From NCBI RefSeq assembly GCF_030403775.1, contig NZ_JAQMWQ010000004.1, forward strand, positions 248,001 through 312,000: a DNA stretch of 64,000 nt. The letters run 5' to 3'. Shown here in pieces: positions 8,593 through 18,112 of this stretch. Under the pieces are notes generated by a model. The model worked only from the letters and a program-made list of their open reading frames with translations. It did no database searches and was not told the origin of the DNA. The DNA is from Paenibacillus sp. BSR1-1 (GTDB lineage: Bacteria > Bacillota > Bacilli > Bacillales > Cytobacillaceae). The first letter of the stretch is position 1, and every line of letters begins with the position of its first letter. The position numbers and the translations under genes are program-made.

Positions 8593-9006
8593 ATGATAAA
8601 TAAAATTCAATCTGTCTATATATTAGAAAATCCCGAGCAGAAAATGATTAAATTTGCTACTGACTATCAGCTTCGATACGGAAATATTATTAAAGAGGTA
8701 TTCGGAGTAGCATGCATAGAGGATTTATCTTTGATGATTCAATTTAACAGGAGTTTTCAAGAAAGTATTTGTAAAAGAAATGGAATAAACGAAAAGAAAA
8801 TTACTCTAGATAAAGTGATCCGAATTGCCTCTAAGGAAGAATTACTTCAATTAAAAACAAATATGCTGGAGGAATTGGGAGCTAATGCTCAAGAAAAAAA
8901 ACTCTCTATCCCTCGGCCATTTGATATAGTAATTAGGCTCAAAGACGGCATTTTCCAATGGGATGACAAAGTTTCTTCCTATATTTTAGTAAATCAATGT
9001 GCTTAA
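8593..9006 (+). CDS. Hypothetical protein, 137 residues
   Basis: I do not recognise this protein. It is predicted soluble, mixed alpha/beta, with a charged helical middle (KEELLQLKTNMLEELG) and a C-terminal segment IPRPFDIVIRLKDGIFQWDDKVSSYI. The chosen start is the ATG at 8593 because GAGAGG lies 9 nt upstream; the ATG at 8584 directly abuts that site. It is divergent from the aminotransferase and convergent with cysI. No pathway is indicated. Confidence 0.6.
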   Translation: MINKIQSVYILENPEQKMIKFATDYQLRYGNIIKEVFGVACIEDLSLMIQFNRSFQESICKRNGINEKKITLDKVIRIASKEELLQLKTNMLEELGANAQEKKLSIPRPFDIVIRLKDGIFQWDDKVSSYILVNQCA

Positions 9007-9041
9007 TATTTGGTAGTTTACTGGAACCTTCCATACAAAAA

Positions 9042-9066
9042 AAAACAGGGAGTTTATCCCTGTTTT
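9042..9066 (-). terminator. cysI terminator with the stop codon in its loop
   Basis: A 10-bp stem (AAAACAGGGA / TCCCTGTTTT) has a 5-nt loop that contains the TAA stop of cysI, followed on the minus strand by a long T-run. It is a classic intrinsic terminator and leaves no 3' untranslated sequence before the hairpin. Confidence 0.92.
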
Positions 9067-10796
9067 AGAACTTCATTTAACTCATGAAAATTAGTACCGT
9101 CTGTAGTTGCTTTAATAATGCCCGCACGGATGACAAAGTCACCGAAGTGCTCGCCATCTTCACGTTCCTTCGCAAAACGTGAAAGAAGTACACGAAGTTC
9201 ACTTAATATTTCTTCTTCACCAATGTTTTCGCGGTACATTTTGTTTAAACGACTGCCGTCAAAGGCAGCTCCGAGGTACATATTATACTTCCCAACGGCT
9301 TTACCAATAAAGGCAATTTCACCAAGAGCAGGACGTGCACATCCATTTGGACACCCCGTCATGCGAATCGTGATTTCTTGGTCACGCAGGCCGTTTTCAT
9401 CGACTATCTCTTCGATTTTATCCATCAGTACAGGCAGGTAACGTTCTGCTTCCGCCATGGCTAGTCCGCAAGTTGGAAGAGCCACGCAAGCCATCGAGCT
9501 GCGGCGTAGTGCTGAATGATATTTCCCATCAGTCAAGCCATATTGCTCAATTAATTCTGTAATCTTTTTCTTTTTCTGGCTTGATACATTGGCAATAATC
9601 AAATTTTGATTTGTTGTTAAACGGAATTCACCATTATGAATTTTAGCAATTTCACGCAAGCCCGTCTTTAGTTTATAATCAGCGAAATCTTTAACGCGTC
9701 CACCCTCGATAAACAAGGTTAAATGCCACTTGCCACCCACACCTTTGACCCATCCGTAACGGTCGCCGTTACTGTCAAAATGGTATGGTTTTGCTTCATC
9801 CAGACTCCAGCCTAATCGGTGTTCCAGCTCTTCCTTGACTGTTTCCAGACCAAGACGATCAATGGTATATTTGAAGCGTGCATTTTTACGTTCAGAACGG
9901 TTTCCGTAGTCGCGCTGAATCGTAATCGTCTTTTCAGCCACATCATAAAGCTGTTCCGGCTTACAGAAGCCGATTACTTTTGCCAGCTGCGGATAGGTCG
10001 CTTTATCCCCATGAGAGCTGCCCATTCCGCCGCCAATTGCCACGTTAAAGCCGATAAGTTTCCCATCTTCCACTATCGCAATGAAACCAAGGTCATTTGA
10101 AAATACATCGATATCATTGGTTGGAGGAACTGCGATTGCAATCTTAAATTTACGCGGTAAATAAAGGGGACCGTACATCGGTTCAACTTCCTCTACCTCT
10201 GGCGTACCAGCCACTCTTTCCTCATCAAGCCACACTTCATGATAGGCTCTTGTCCTCGGCAGTAAATCATCACTCAGCTTTTTCGACCATTCGTAAACTT
10301 CTGTATGGATCTCAGATTGATATGGATTAGAACTGCACAATACGTTCCGGTTCACATCGCCGCATGCAGCAATGGTGTCCAATAATGTTGAATGAATCGT
10401 TTGGATCGTATTCTTCATATTCCATTTTAAAATACCATGCATTTGGAAAGTCTGACGTGTAGTAATCTTTAATGTGCCGTTTCCATTTTTATCTGCCAGC
10501 TCGTCCATTACTAGCCATTGGGCCGGTGTCGCAACACCGCCCGGCAGCCGGACACGCAGCATAAACTGATACGCTGGTTCAAGTTTCTGTTTTGCACGTT
10601 CATTACGCAGATCCCGGTCATCCTGCAAATAGCTTCCGTGATGTTTCATCAAACGATTATCATCATCAGGAATTCCAGCGCTTAAACGGTCAAGCATTAC
10701 TTCTGTTAACGTTCCGCGCAAATAATTGCTTTCTTCTTTAATGCGCTCAACATCACTGGGCTTTCCTGCTGGCGCTGTTAAAGTTTTGTTCACCAT
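9054..10796 (-). CDS. cysI: Assimilatory sulfite reductase hemoprotein, beta subunit
   Basis: CysI (580 residues) carries siroheme and a [4Fe-4S] cluster and reduces sulfite to sulfide with electrons from CysJ, the last reductive step of sulfate assimilation. Visible family features are [13 protein letters not shown] (about 84), the [10 protein letters not shown] siroheme-binding stretch (about 112), a second ferredoxin-like half with TTNQNLI (about 400), and the four cluster cysteines in [10 protein letters not shown] (about 440) and [10 protein letters not shown] (about 485). The ATG follows GAAGGGAG by about 9 nt. It lies 25 bp downstream of cysJ, so the two form an operon ending at the hairpin at 9042-9066. 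Confidence 0.97.
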   Translation of the reverse strand: MVNKTLTAPAGKPSDVERIKEESNYLRGTLTEVMLDRLSAGIPDDDNRLMKHHGSYLQDDRDLRNERAKQKLEPAYQFMLRVRLPGGVATPAQWLVMDELADKNGNGTLKITTRQTFQMHGILKWNMKNTIQTIHSTLLDTIAACGDVNRNVLCSSNPYQSEIHTEVYEWSKKLSDDLLPRTRAYHEVWLDEERVAGTPEVEEVEPMYGPLYLPRKFKIAIAVPPTNDIDVFSNDLGFIAIVEDGKLIGFNVAIGGGMGSSHGDKATYPQLAKVIGFCKPEQLYDVAEKTITIQRDYGNRSERKNARFKYTIDRLGLETVKEELEHRLGWSLDEAKPYHFDSNGDRYGWVKGVGGKWHLTLFIEGGRVKDFADYKLKTGLREIAKIHNGEFRLTTNQNLIIANVSSQKKKKITELIEQYGLTDGKYHSALRRSSMACVALPTCGLAMAEAERYLPVLMDKIEEIVDENGLRDQEITIRMTGCPNGCARPALGEIAFIGKAVGKYNMYLGAAFDGSRLNKMYRENIGEEEILSELRVLLSRFAKEREDGEHFGDFVIRAGIIKATTDGTNFHELNEVLKQG

Positions 10797-10821
10797 GTTG
10801 AAAAACTCCCTTCAATCCAAA

Positions 10822-12642
10822 TCAGTATACATCACGCTGATAACGTTTTTGCTGCTGGAGCTCGGCAAGATAAGCTTCAGCGTTTTCACGACTCATAGCG
10901 CCTTCTTTTTCAATAATGGCAAGAAGAGTGTTATGAACATCGTGCGCCATATGTTTCTCATCACCGCAAATATAAACAACTGCACCTTCTTCTAACCAAG
11001 CAAACAATTCTTTACTTTGTTCAAGCATGCGGTGTTGTACATACACTTTTTTATCTGTATCACGAGAAAAAGCAACATCCATTTTTGTCAGGACACCGTT
11101 TTTCAACCATTTTTGCCATTCAGTCTGATAAAGGAAATCAGTCACGAAATGCTGGTCTCCGAAGAACATCCAAGCTTTTCCTTCCGCTCCTGCTTCTTCA
11201 CGCTCCTGCATAAAGGAACGGAATGGAGCTACACCTGTCCCTGGACCGACCATGATAATCGGAGTATCCGAGGCAGCAGGAAGCTTAAAGTTTTCATTTT
11301 GCTGAATAAACACAGGCAGTGTGTCACCAGGCTGAAGACGTTCTGCGGTTAAAATTGAGCAAACCCCTTTTCGTTCACGGCCGTGGGCATCATATCGAAC
11401 TGCACCGATTGTTAAGTGTACTTCATCTGGGCTCGCAGATAAACTGCTTGCAATTGAATATAAACGAGCTGGTATTTTCCGAAGAATCGAAACAAATTCT
11501 TGGGCTGAGGTACCCCACGTACCAAAATCACGAACGAAATCCACTAAGTCACGTCCATGAATATAGGATTTTAATTTTTCCTCATTTCCCTGAGCTAAAA
11601 GCTCCTGTAGTGTCTCATTACCTGTTAACTCCAACACCTTTTGTAGAAGAGGTTTCGTTAGAGTCGTAATTTCATAATACGATTTTAAGGCTTCTTTTAG
11701 CGAGAGAATGTCCCCTTGTTTATTGAGTGTTATCCCTCCCTCAGAATCCCATTTCAATTCTGCCAATAGAAGCTCAACAAGTGCAGGGTCGTTTTCAGGG
11801 TAAATTCCGAGACTGTCCCCTGGTTCATACGAAAGTCCAGAACCTTCAAGAGAGATTTCAAGGTGGCGCGTTTCTTTATTGGAACCGCGTCCATTCAAAT
11901 TAATATTTTCAAGAACTTCTGCTCTAAACGGATTTGATCTGGAGTATACAGATTCTACTACCTGTGTTGCCGCGGCCGCAACAGGTTCTGCATTACTGCC
12001 TTCAGCTTCATTTAAGCTGCTAAGTACTCCTTGAAGCCATTCGGATGCAGGTTCATCGAAATCAACATCGCAGTCAAAGCGCGGATATAACCGTGTACCG
12101 CCGAGCTCCTCCAACCGGGAATCAAATTCTTTACCTGTTTGACAGAAAAACTCATAAGAACTGTCTCCAAGTGCCAAAACTGAAAAATGGAGATCATCAA
12201 GCTTTGGTGCTCTTTTACTATGCAGAAACTCATGAAATGATAGAGCATTGTCAGGCGGATCACCTTCGCCATGTGTACTTACTATAATAAGAAGATTTTG
12301 AACCTTTTTAATATTATTGGCTTTAAAATCACTCATTGAAGAAATAGTTACTTTAAATCCGTTCCCTTCAAGCTGCTTGCCCGTCTTATTGGCAAGACCC
12401 TTGGCATTCCCAGTCTGTGAACCATAAAGGATGGTCACATCTTTTGAAATATTCTTTCCAGTACTTTGATTCGAAAGAACGGATGTTTGTGCATTTAATG
12501 CACCTAAAGCTAATGTCGTTGATGAAGCAGCAAGATACCCGCTTAGCCAAACTTTTTGAGATTCTGTTAATGTTGGCAATATACGGTTAAGGAGTTCTGC
12601 CTGCTCTTGATTAAACGGACTGTTCAATACTTGAAGTTGCAA
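10822..12642 (-). CDS. cysJ: Sulfite reductase [NADPH] flavoprotein, alpha subunit
   Basis: CysJ passes electrons from NADPH through FAD and FMN to CysI. The 606-residue protein has a flavodoxin-like FMN domain (about residues 70-210; TILYGSQTGNAKGLA, STHGEGDPPDNA, ALGDSSYEFFC), a FAD domain (about 235-450; RLYSIASS, GVCS) and an NADP domain (VGPGTGVAPFRSFMQER, about 470; CGDEKHMAHDV near the end). The start is taken as TTG, giving the family-typical LQLQVLNSPFNQEQAELL, with GGGGTGA 5-6 nt upstream. It is first gene of cysJI, divergent from cysL. Confidence 0.96.
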   Translation of the reverse strand: MQLQVLNSPFNQEQAELLNRILPTLTESQKVWLSGYLAASSTTLALGALNAQTSVLSNQSTGKNISKDVTILYGSQTGNAKGLANKTGKQLEGNGFKVTISSMSDFKANNIKKVQNLLIIVSTHGEGDPPDNALSFHEFLHSKRAPKLDDLHFSVLALGDSSYEFFCQTGKEFDSRLEELGGTRLYPRFDCDVDFDEPASEWLQGVLSSLNEAEGSNAEPVAAAATQVVESVYSRSNPFRAEVLENINLNGRGSNKETRHLEISLEGSGLSYEPGDSLGIYPENDPALVELLLAELKWDSEGGITLNKQGDILSLKEALKSYYEITTLTKPLLQKVLELTGNETLQELLAQGNEEKLKSYIHGRDLVDFVRDFGTWGTSAQEFVSILRKIPARLYSIASSLSASPDEVHLTIGAVRYDAHGRERKGVCSILTAERLQPGDTLPVFIQQNENFKLPAASDTPIIMVGPGTGVAPFRSFMQEREEAGAEGKAWMFFGDQHFVTDFLYQTEWQKWLKNGVLTKMDVAFSRDTDKKVYVQHRMLEQSKELFAWLEEGAVVYICGDEKHMAHDVHNTLLAIIEKEGAMSRENAEAYLAELQQQKRYQRDVY

Positions 12643-12651
12643 CAAAATCAC

Positions 12652-12860
12652 CCCACAAAGGTAAATATCATTTTTTGAAATTTAAAATTCATCTGACAAA
12701 AAATTGATTACTATTATAATAGTTTTACTATTCCTATAAGTCAAGTCGGTTTTAATAAACTTTCTCTGTAATAAAAACTTTACCGAAAGACAAGGAATTA
12801 GTAAAATAAATATTAATAATCAGAACTATTAAGATTACTAATAATAAGGCGGGATCTTAA
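12652..12860. promoter_or_regulatory. cysJI / cysL divergent promoter region
   Basis: On the minus strand a promoter for cysJI reads TTGACT (complement of 12739-12744) with TATTAT 17 bp away (12716-12721). A perfect 14-bp palindrome ACTATTATAATAGT (12710-12723) overlaps that -10 box, and a related half repeats next to it (TTTTACTATTCC). The region upstream of the -35 box, where LysR activators bind, is AT-rich with T-N11-A type half-sites (TTAGTAAAATAAATATTAA near 12798). CysL of B. subtilis activates cysJI from such a position; exact boxes here are inference. Confidence 0.6.
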
Positions 12861-13772
12861 TTGTATTATGAAGAGTTAAAAACATTTGTTACCCTTGCAG
12901 AAGTTAAAAATTTCACCAAAACTGCAGAATTACTTCTAATGTCCCAGCCAAGTGTCAGCCTGCATATAAAAAATCTGGAGAAAGAGTTCCAGACAAAATT
13001 ATTTCTTCGATCTCCAAAATTCTTACAAATTACACCGACCGGGGAGATTTTATATGATCGTGCCAAGCAAATGATCACCATTTACGAACAGACGAAACAA
13101 GATATTTTAGAACATCACGAGTCCATTAAAGGCGAATTAAAAATTGGCGCTAGTTTTACCATCGGCGAATACATCCTGCCCTCGCTTCTGATTGATATTC
13201 AAAATGATTATCCTGAATTGGACCTCCATGTCGTTATCGGAAATACGGAGGAAATTGTTCAATCTGTTCGTTTATATCAGGTTGATATTGGCCTGATTGA
13301 AGGCCAAACCAATGAAAAAGAAGTTTCCGTTCATTCATTTATGCAGGACCAGTTATTTATTATTGCATCAAACAATCATGAACTTGTGAAATATGAGGAG
13401 GTGACGATGACCGACCTTCAAAATCAAGCATGGGTCTCCAGAGAATTAGGTTCAGGTACAAGGGAATATCTTAATCATGTAATCCGGTCGAATGGCTTAA
13501 AGGTGAAATCTCTTCTATCGATTAGCAGCAGTCAGGGTATAAAAGAAACACTAATAAATGGAACAGGGTTATCGCTTCTTTCCCAAAGTGTGATTGAAAG
13601 AGATGTTAAGCAGGGACTTCTTTCTATTATAAAGGTAAAAAATCATCAATTTACCCGCACGCTTTCCTATATTATTGCGCCTATTATGGAGGACAAAAGG
13701 AATGTAAAAACCTTTATTAGTGCACTGAATAAAAAATGGCCAAACAAGGAAAAGGATAGTTCGAGCCGTTAA
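12861..13772 (+). CDS. cysL: LysR-family activator of cysJI
   Basis: This 303-residue LysR-type regulator has an N-terminal helix-turn-helix (about residues 1-60; NFTKTAELLLMSQPSVSLHIKNLEKEF) and a periplasmic-binding-protein-like effector domain (about 90-295). It starts at TTG, preceded by GGCGGGA about 7 nt upstream. Its divergent arrangement with cysJI is the arrangement known for CysL in Bacillus subtilis, which activates sulfite reductase genes; the name rests on that context and family. It ends within a terminator hairpin. Confidence 0.88.
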   Translation: MYYEELKTFVTLAEVKNFTKTAELLLMSQPSVSLHIKNLEKEFQTKLFLRSPKFLQITPTGEILYDRAKQMITIYEQTKQDILEHHESIKGELKIGASFTIGEYILPSLLIDIQNDYPELDLHVVIGNTEEIVQSVRLYQVDIGLIEGQTNEKEVSVHSFMQDQLFIIASNNHELVKYEEVTMTDLQNQAWVSRELGSGTREYLNHVIRSNGLKVKSLLSISSSQGIKETLINGTGLSLLSQSVIERDVKQGLLSIIKVKNHQFTRTLSYIIAPIMEDKRNVKTFISALNKKWPNKEKDSSSR

Positions 13773-13789
13773 TGCTCAACTATCCTTTT
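13750..13789 (+). terminator. cysL terminator enclosing the stop codon
   Basis: AAAAGGATAGTT pairs with AACTATCCTTTT, extended by GAGC/GCTC with one bulged base. The cysL stop TAA lies in the loop and a T-run follows. Confidence 0.85.
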
Positions 13790-13885
13790 TAATTATCAAC
13801 TATATGGCAGGATTTCTTCGTTTACACGATGAATATGTTAAGAAAATAATTATTGAGTGCCTAAATGGATGAAAGGATGTTCGCA

Positions 13886-14719
13886 TTGCAAAAAGGAAAC
13901 GGCTTTCAAATTATTCGTGTACCAATCTCTACACCCACATTGCTTCCGCATACGACTACTAATTGCTATTTAATTGGAAACAGTCAGGAAAGTATTTTAA
14001 TAGATGCGGGATTTGATCAACCTAATACAAAAATAGATTTAGAGACAGCGATAGAAGAAAATGGCCTGGCCATTCCTAAGACTATCATACTGACACACTG
14101 GCATCCGGACCATGCGCCTGGTGTTCGTCAATTAGTCGATTGGGACCCAATTGTTTATTGCCATCCACTAGAAAAACAAATGACACTTGAGGCCATTTCA
14201 CCATGGAGTAAATTATCCTTTTTAAATGATGGAGATATTGTTTCTGTAGCTGGCCATGACCTAACCATTCTTCACGCTCCAGGTCATACAGCGGGGCAAT
14301 TAAACCTCTATATCCCGTCTGAAAAGGTTCTCCTTGCTGGAGATAATATTGTTGCAGAAGGGACCTCATGGATTGGTCCTCCAGACGGTGATATGTCGGA
14401 CTATATTCATACATTAAATCGGTTAAAGAAATTGGCCCTGACAAAAATCGGTCCCGGGCATGGTGATTGGGTAAACAAGCCTTATGAGCAAATTGATTTT
14501 GTGATAAATCGACGACTTTTTCGAGAAAACCAAATCAAGGAGCTACTGGACATTCATAAGAGACTTACTTCATCTGAATTAACTAACATTATTTACGAAA
14601 AGCTTCCTCACCCAAGTGTTTTAGAAGTGGCTAAAAGAACGACTGAGGCCCATTTGATTAAATTAATGAAAGAAGGTTTTGTATTATCAGACCTTTCCTA
14701 TTACTCTCTAAAAGAATAG
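13886..14719 (+). CDS. MBL-fold metallohydrolase
   Basis: The 277-residue protein has the metallo-beta-lactamase motif THWHPDHAPG (HxHxDH, about residue 70), a His in LHAPGHTAGQLNLY (about 130), the Asp of LLAGDNIV and a final His in GPGHGDW (about 192), so a binuclear metal site is complete. A C-terminal helical domain (about 205-275) resembles the substrate-binding tail of LACTB2/RNase-Z-like hydrolases. The start is chosen as TTG because AAAGG lies 9 nt upstream; an ATG at 13865 is possible but has only a weak site. The last 12 bp overlap the convergent NUDIX gene. Substrate unknown. Confidence 0.82.
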   Translation: MQKGNGFQIIRVPISTPTLLPHTTTNCYLIGNSQESILIDAGFDQPNTKIDLETAIEENGLAIPKTIILTHWHPDHAPGVRQLVDWDPIVYCHPLEKQMTLEAISPWSKLSFLNDGDIVSVAGHDLTILHAPGHTAGQLNLYIPSEKVLLAGDNIVAEGTSWIGPPDGDMSDYIHTLNRLKKLALTKIGPGHGDWVNKPYEQIDFVINRRLFRENQIKELLDIHKRLTSSELTNIIYEKLPHPSVLEVAKRTTEAHLIKLMKEGFVLSDLSYYSLKE

Positions 14720-15382
14720 CTTATAATCGTTCCTATTAAATTTAGGCATGATAAGAGGTTCACTAGATTGATGGGTTGCAATGGTTTTTAATGTATGAAT
14801 GGTGGGTGGAGGCATAGGAATCTTGCCATTATGATATTCTGATAAGGCATCGACTGGTGACATCCATTTGGCGTCGCTAATTTCATTTTGATCCGGTTTT
14901 GGCTTCTGCCCTTCTGGAAGACGAGCAATAAAAAAACGAGTATCAAAGCGAATCCGACTATCTTTTGGTGTAATGATATGGCCAAAATAGTGTAGACTTT
15001 CCAGATTAAATTGAAGTTTTTCGTTTTTTAACATTTGCAAGAATGTAATTTCCCCATTAATGAGCTGACGGCGGTATTCCCTTTCTTTTTCAATATTCAT
15101 AAGAAATGCTGAACCGTCTTCAGCACTGCAAAGTAAAATTCCTACTTCTTCAAATAGTTCTCTTGCAGCGGCAATATAATAAGCCAGCTCAAAGGATTCA
15201 TTTCGGTTACCCACTATTTTATTTTGAAAATCTTGGACTTCATCCCCCTTGTCTACTGCTCCTCCCGGGAAAACATAAACCCCAGCCATGAATTTCATTG
15301 TTTCTGGTCTTTTTGTCAGATAGACCATAGATTGTTGATTCATTAATACTACCGTTGATGCAGGTCTTGGAATCGCGCTCAT
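14708..15382 (-). CDS. NUDIX hydrolase
   Basis: This 224-residue protein begins at MSAIPRPAS, preceded by AAGGTGG. The Nudix box is present in split form: FPGGAVDKGDE (about residue 40) and AARELFEEVGIL (about 75), with an insertion between Gly and the REUXEE helix as in the NUDT19/CoA-hydrolase-like subgroup. The catalytic glutamates (ELFEEVG) are intact. It probably hydrolyses a nucleoside-diphosphate-linked compound such as CoA. It overlaps the tail of the convergent MBL hydrolase gene by 12 bp. Confidence 0.85.
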   Translation of the reverse strand: MSAIPRPASTVVLMNQQSMVYLTKRPETMKFMAGVYVFPGGAVDKGDEVQDFQNKIVGNRNESFELAYYIAAARELFEEVGILLCSAEDGSAFLMNIEKEREYRRQLINGEITFLQMLKNEKLQFNLESLHYFGHIITPKDSRIRFDTRFFIARLPEGQKPKPDQNEISDAKWMSPVDALSEYHNGKIPMPPPTIHTLKTIATHQSSEPLIMPKFNRNDYKLFF

Positions 15383-15461
15383 TTTTGGACCACCTTTGTT
15401 TCTAAGTTTATTACTTGTTATATTCAACTAATTAAGGCAAATTCCCTTCCATTAAATAAAA

Positions 15462-15486
15462 AAGCACACTGCTTCTTAGTGTGCTT
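15462..15486 (-). terminator. Terminator of the DinB gene
   Basis: AAGCACACT pairs with AGTGTGCTT across a 7-nt loop; on the minus strand it is followed by TTTTTTATTT. Confidence 0.85.
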
Positions 15487-15510
15487 GATTTGGTTTACGG
15501 CTTATTTTTC

Positions 15511-16014
15511 TTAAATGACAGGTGCTTCCATATCCATATGAACCCATTCTTCTCTGGCCGGACCATAAACTCCAGGAACTTTGATACCAGCTTGACGCAT
15601 GAGCACTGTCATTTGTCCGCGATGATGAATGAGATGTTTAAGGAAAAGTGAAAGAGTTACGGCCTTTGGCATTTCCATCCCAAACACATTTTTCATTTCC
15701 TTTAAGCTTTCATCTATCCATTGCTTCTGAACGGCATCAGTCGTGTCAGCGCTTACTTTTCGAAAAGCTTCAGCGATTTCTTTTGCTGATGTTGGAACTG
15801 TGTTTTCGTTTTCCACCATATCCACTTTTATTCCGAACTCATTGAGCATTCCGGGTGTACTTGTTACGACATGCCAAGCAATTCTCCCTAAACTGCGGTC
15901 ATCCGGCGAAACCATTTGTTGAAGGGAACTATCTGTCAGTGCATCCATGAGCCTTTGTGTTGAAGAAGCTTCTTGATTCCATTCTTGAATAAATTCATTA
16001 ATTGAAGTATACAT
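15511..16014 (-). CDS. DinB-family metal-binding protein
   Basis: The 167-residue protein fits the DinB/YfiT four-helix family. The metal ligands are the His in IAWHVVTS (about residue 48) and the pair in HLIHHRGQM (about 133), spaced as in the family. The start is the ATG of MYTSINEF because GGAGG lies 8 nt upstream. DinB proteins are often thiol-dependent transferases in bacillithiol-containing Firmicutes (established for some members). Single gene with its own terminator. Confidence 0.88.
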   Translation of the reverse strand: MYTSINEFIQEWNQEASSTQRLMDALTDSSLQQMVSPDDRSLGRIAWHVVTSTPGMLNEFGIKVDMVENENTVPTSAKEIAEAFRKVSADTTDAVQKQWIDESLKEMKNVFGMEMPKAVTLSLFLKHLIHHRGQMTVLMRQAGIKVPGVYGPAREEWVHMDMEAPVI

Positions 16015-16149
16015 AATCTTTTCCTCCGCTTTCATTTTTAACCAATTAATGGCGTTTAAAAGTATAGCATGATGGATTTAAAATACAAAATTTCTAGAAG
16101 GTTTCTATTAAAGATAAATCAGGCTGCTTTTCTTCAGTAACACTAAAAA

Positions 16150-16167
16150 AACGCCAACACTGGCGTT
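16150..16167 (-). terminator. Terminator of the small ORF at 16166-16306
   Basis: AACGCCA and TGGCGTT enclose a 4-nt loop; on the minus strand the stem is followed by seven T. The stop codon of the small gene lies in the 5' arm. Confidence 0.85.
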
Positions 16168-16306
16168 AGGATAATTTATTTTCATTAATCATATTTTTTA
16201 CATCCTGGGCAATTTTATCAAATGTTTGGTTTACTCTATTCATAATCTCTTCCTGATCCGTTATTTCCTCTCGCTGTTCCTCATATTCATTATTGTATTT
16301 TTCCAT
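16166..16306 (-). CDS. Small acidic helical protein, 46 residues
   Basis: An ATG with a perfect GGAGGTG site 5 nt upstream opens a 46-codon frame beginning MEKYNNEYEEQREE and ending NMINENKLS. It is very Glu/Asn-rich and predicted to be one or two amphipathic helices. It ends in a clear intrinsic terminator, so a dedicated transcript is likely. I do not recognise a family; it may be a small sporulation or stress protein (inference). Confidence 0.72.
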   Translation of the reverse strand: MEKYNNEYEEQREEITDQEEIMNRVNQTFDKIAQDVKNMINENKLS

Positions 16307-16472
16307 TGTTTCACCTCCTATTTTATCCTTTGCTAAGATGGGAAAGTTTATAACTTTGAAATTTCATCTATTATTTTCTACCTGTTTATTTCTCCATTTA
16401 GTACTAAAGAAACATTTGCGAGCGTAATTTTATTTGGGTGAATACTAATCTATTTTTTAGGAGTGAATTCCA

Positions 16473-18050
16473 TTGAGGACTGTTGACACGATTCTAATTG
16501 GGAGCGGACATAACTCTTTAATCACCGCAGCCTTTTTAGCAAGAGCAGGACGAAGTGTACTAGTGCTAGAAAAAAACGACCGACCCGGCGGATTTCTCCG
16601 GACCGAGGAATTAACGTTACCGGGATTCAAGCATGATGTATTTTCAGCTGCCCATCCCCTATTCTTAACCGGACCTGCTTATGCTGAATTGGGTCCCTTG
16701 CTGGAAGCACGGGGACTCCGATATATTAATACCGATTTACCGACAGGCGTATCGATGGAAGACGGCAGGACGGCTGTCCTCCCGCGTGCCTTTGAGAATT
16801 TCATTTCAGAAGCGGAGAAGCTGGCTCCAGGAGACGGTGGAGCGCTCGCCAAAATGTTTGAAGGATTTCAGCCTTACGTTAACGATGTTTTTTCATTATT
16901 TAACGTCGATCTTTCTCGCACAGACTCATTGGCGATAATAAAAAGACTAATGCATAACGAAACTGGTAGTGGCTATTCACCTTTTGCCGCGTCATTGTTC
17001 TCTACTGCACGAAATACGGTAGCTCCCTTTAAATCTCCGGTTTTAAAAGCAATGATTGCTTCTTGGGTAACCCATCTCGGACGAACGCCTGACGAAGTCG
17101 GCAGCGGAATCTGGGTACCGCTTACCGTGATGGCACTAATGGGCGGCGGCATGCCAATACCTGAAGGAGGAAGCGAAATGCTTGCCAAATCTCTTGCACA
17201 ATTGGTGACGGATCAGGGGGGGGTTATCCGGACAAACACCATTGTTGAAGAGATACTGGTAAAAGACGGCCGTGCCGTAGGCATACGCACGAAGGATGGG
17301 GAGAAATACCATGCTGCTCACTCAGTAGTTGCATCCACTACTCCAGATCAACTCTATTTGTCACTACTTAAAAATACAGAAATACGACCACAAATTCGCG
17401 CCCAAGCTAAAAAATATCGTTACGGACGTGGCTGTGTGCAAATCAACCTTGCATTGAGCGAACCGCCAAAATGGCCTGATGAACGATTTAATAGAGTTGG
17501 ACAGCCGCATTTAACAGATGGTTTGGATGGTTTTACGATGGCGATCGCACAGGGGATGGCTGACCTTTTGCCAGAGAAACCTACCTTTACTGTTGATTGT
17601 CCTACCAATCTCGATCCGACTCGCGCTCCCGCAGGAAAGGCAATTATGAGAATCCAGGTGCTTGAAGTGCCATGTTGCCCGCGTGGTGATGCCGCTGGAA
17701 AAATAAATGTTGGGGATGGGACATGGACAAAGGATGTAACGGAGAGGTTTACTGAAAGGGTCATTAATGTAGTCAGTAAACATATTCCTAATATTCCAAG
17801 TGCGATAATTGGTAAACATGTCGTGACTCCGAAATCGATAGCCCAGTTTAATCCGAATTCTGGTCCTGGTGATCCATACGGCGGAGCGCATGATCTCGCT
17901 CAAAGCTATCTGTTCCGTCCGCTTCCAGGACAGCCAAGCCACCAAACAGAAATTCCTAACTTATTTATGCTTGGCGCCGCAACCTGGCCGGGACATGGAA
18001 TTAATGGTGGATCTGGGTATATTGTTGCTCAACAGCTGCTTAGTAAGTAG
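16473..18050 (+). CDS. FAD-dependent oxidoreductase, phytoene-desaturase/PYROXD2-like
   Basis: The 525-residue flavoprotein has an N-terminal dinucleotide-binding motif GSGHNSLITAAFLARAG (about residues 9-25), EKNDRPGGFLRTE after it, and a C-terminal FAD-contacting segment GAATWPGHGINGGSGY (about 500), the layout of phytoene-dehydrogenase-related proteins (COG1233). The start is TTG with AGGAGTG about 8 nt upstream. Unlike its neighbours it is visibly richer in G+C and contains a run of eight G at 17216-17223, although the frame stays open through it. There are no carotenoid genes nearby, so carotenoid desaturation is not supported; the substrate is unknown. Confidence 0.85.
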   Translation: MRTVDTILIGSGHNSLITAAFLARAGRSVLVLEKNDRPGGFLRTEELTLPGFKHDVFSAAHPLFLTGPAYAELGPLLEARGLRYINTDLPTGVSMEDGRTAVLPRAFENFISEAEKLAPGDGGALAKMFEGFQPYVNDVFSLFNVDLSRTDSLAIIKRLMHNETGSGYSPFAASLFSTARNTVAPFKSPVLKAMIASWVTHLGRTPDEVGSGIWVPLTVMALMGGGMPIPEGGSEMLAKSLAQLVTDQGGVIRTNTIVEEILVKDGRAVGIRTKDGEKYHAAHSVVASTTPDQLYLSLLKNTEIRPQIRAQAKKYRYGRGCVQINLALSEPPKWPDERFNRVGQPHLTDGLDGFTMAIAQGMADLLPEKPTFTVDCPTNLDPTRAPAGKAIMRIQVLEVPCCPRGDAAGKINVGDGTWTKDVTERFTERVINVVSKHIPNIPSAIIGKHVVTPKSIAQFNPNSGPGDPYGGAHDLAQSYLFRPLPGQPSHQTEIPNLFMLGAATWPGHGINGGSGYIVAQQLLSK

Positions 18051-18112
18051 ACTATTATATTATTTTATTTAAGAAAAAATTTATTACTCTTTTGAAATTG
18101 GAATAGCTCAGT

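Noticed and set aside
17216..17223. Frameshift at the G8 run
   Set aside because: The reading frame continues with family motifs on both sides, so no frameshift is present in this sequence.
16473..18050. Carotenoid biosynthesis gene
   Set aside because: The protein is of the phytoene-desaturase-like superfamily but no crtB or crtE partners lie nearby, and relatives without carotenoids carry such genes.
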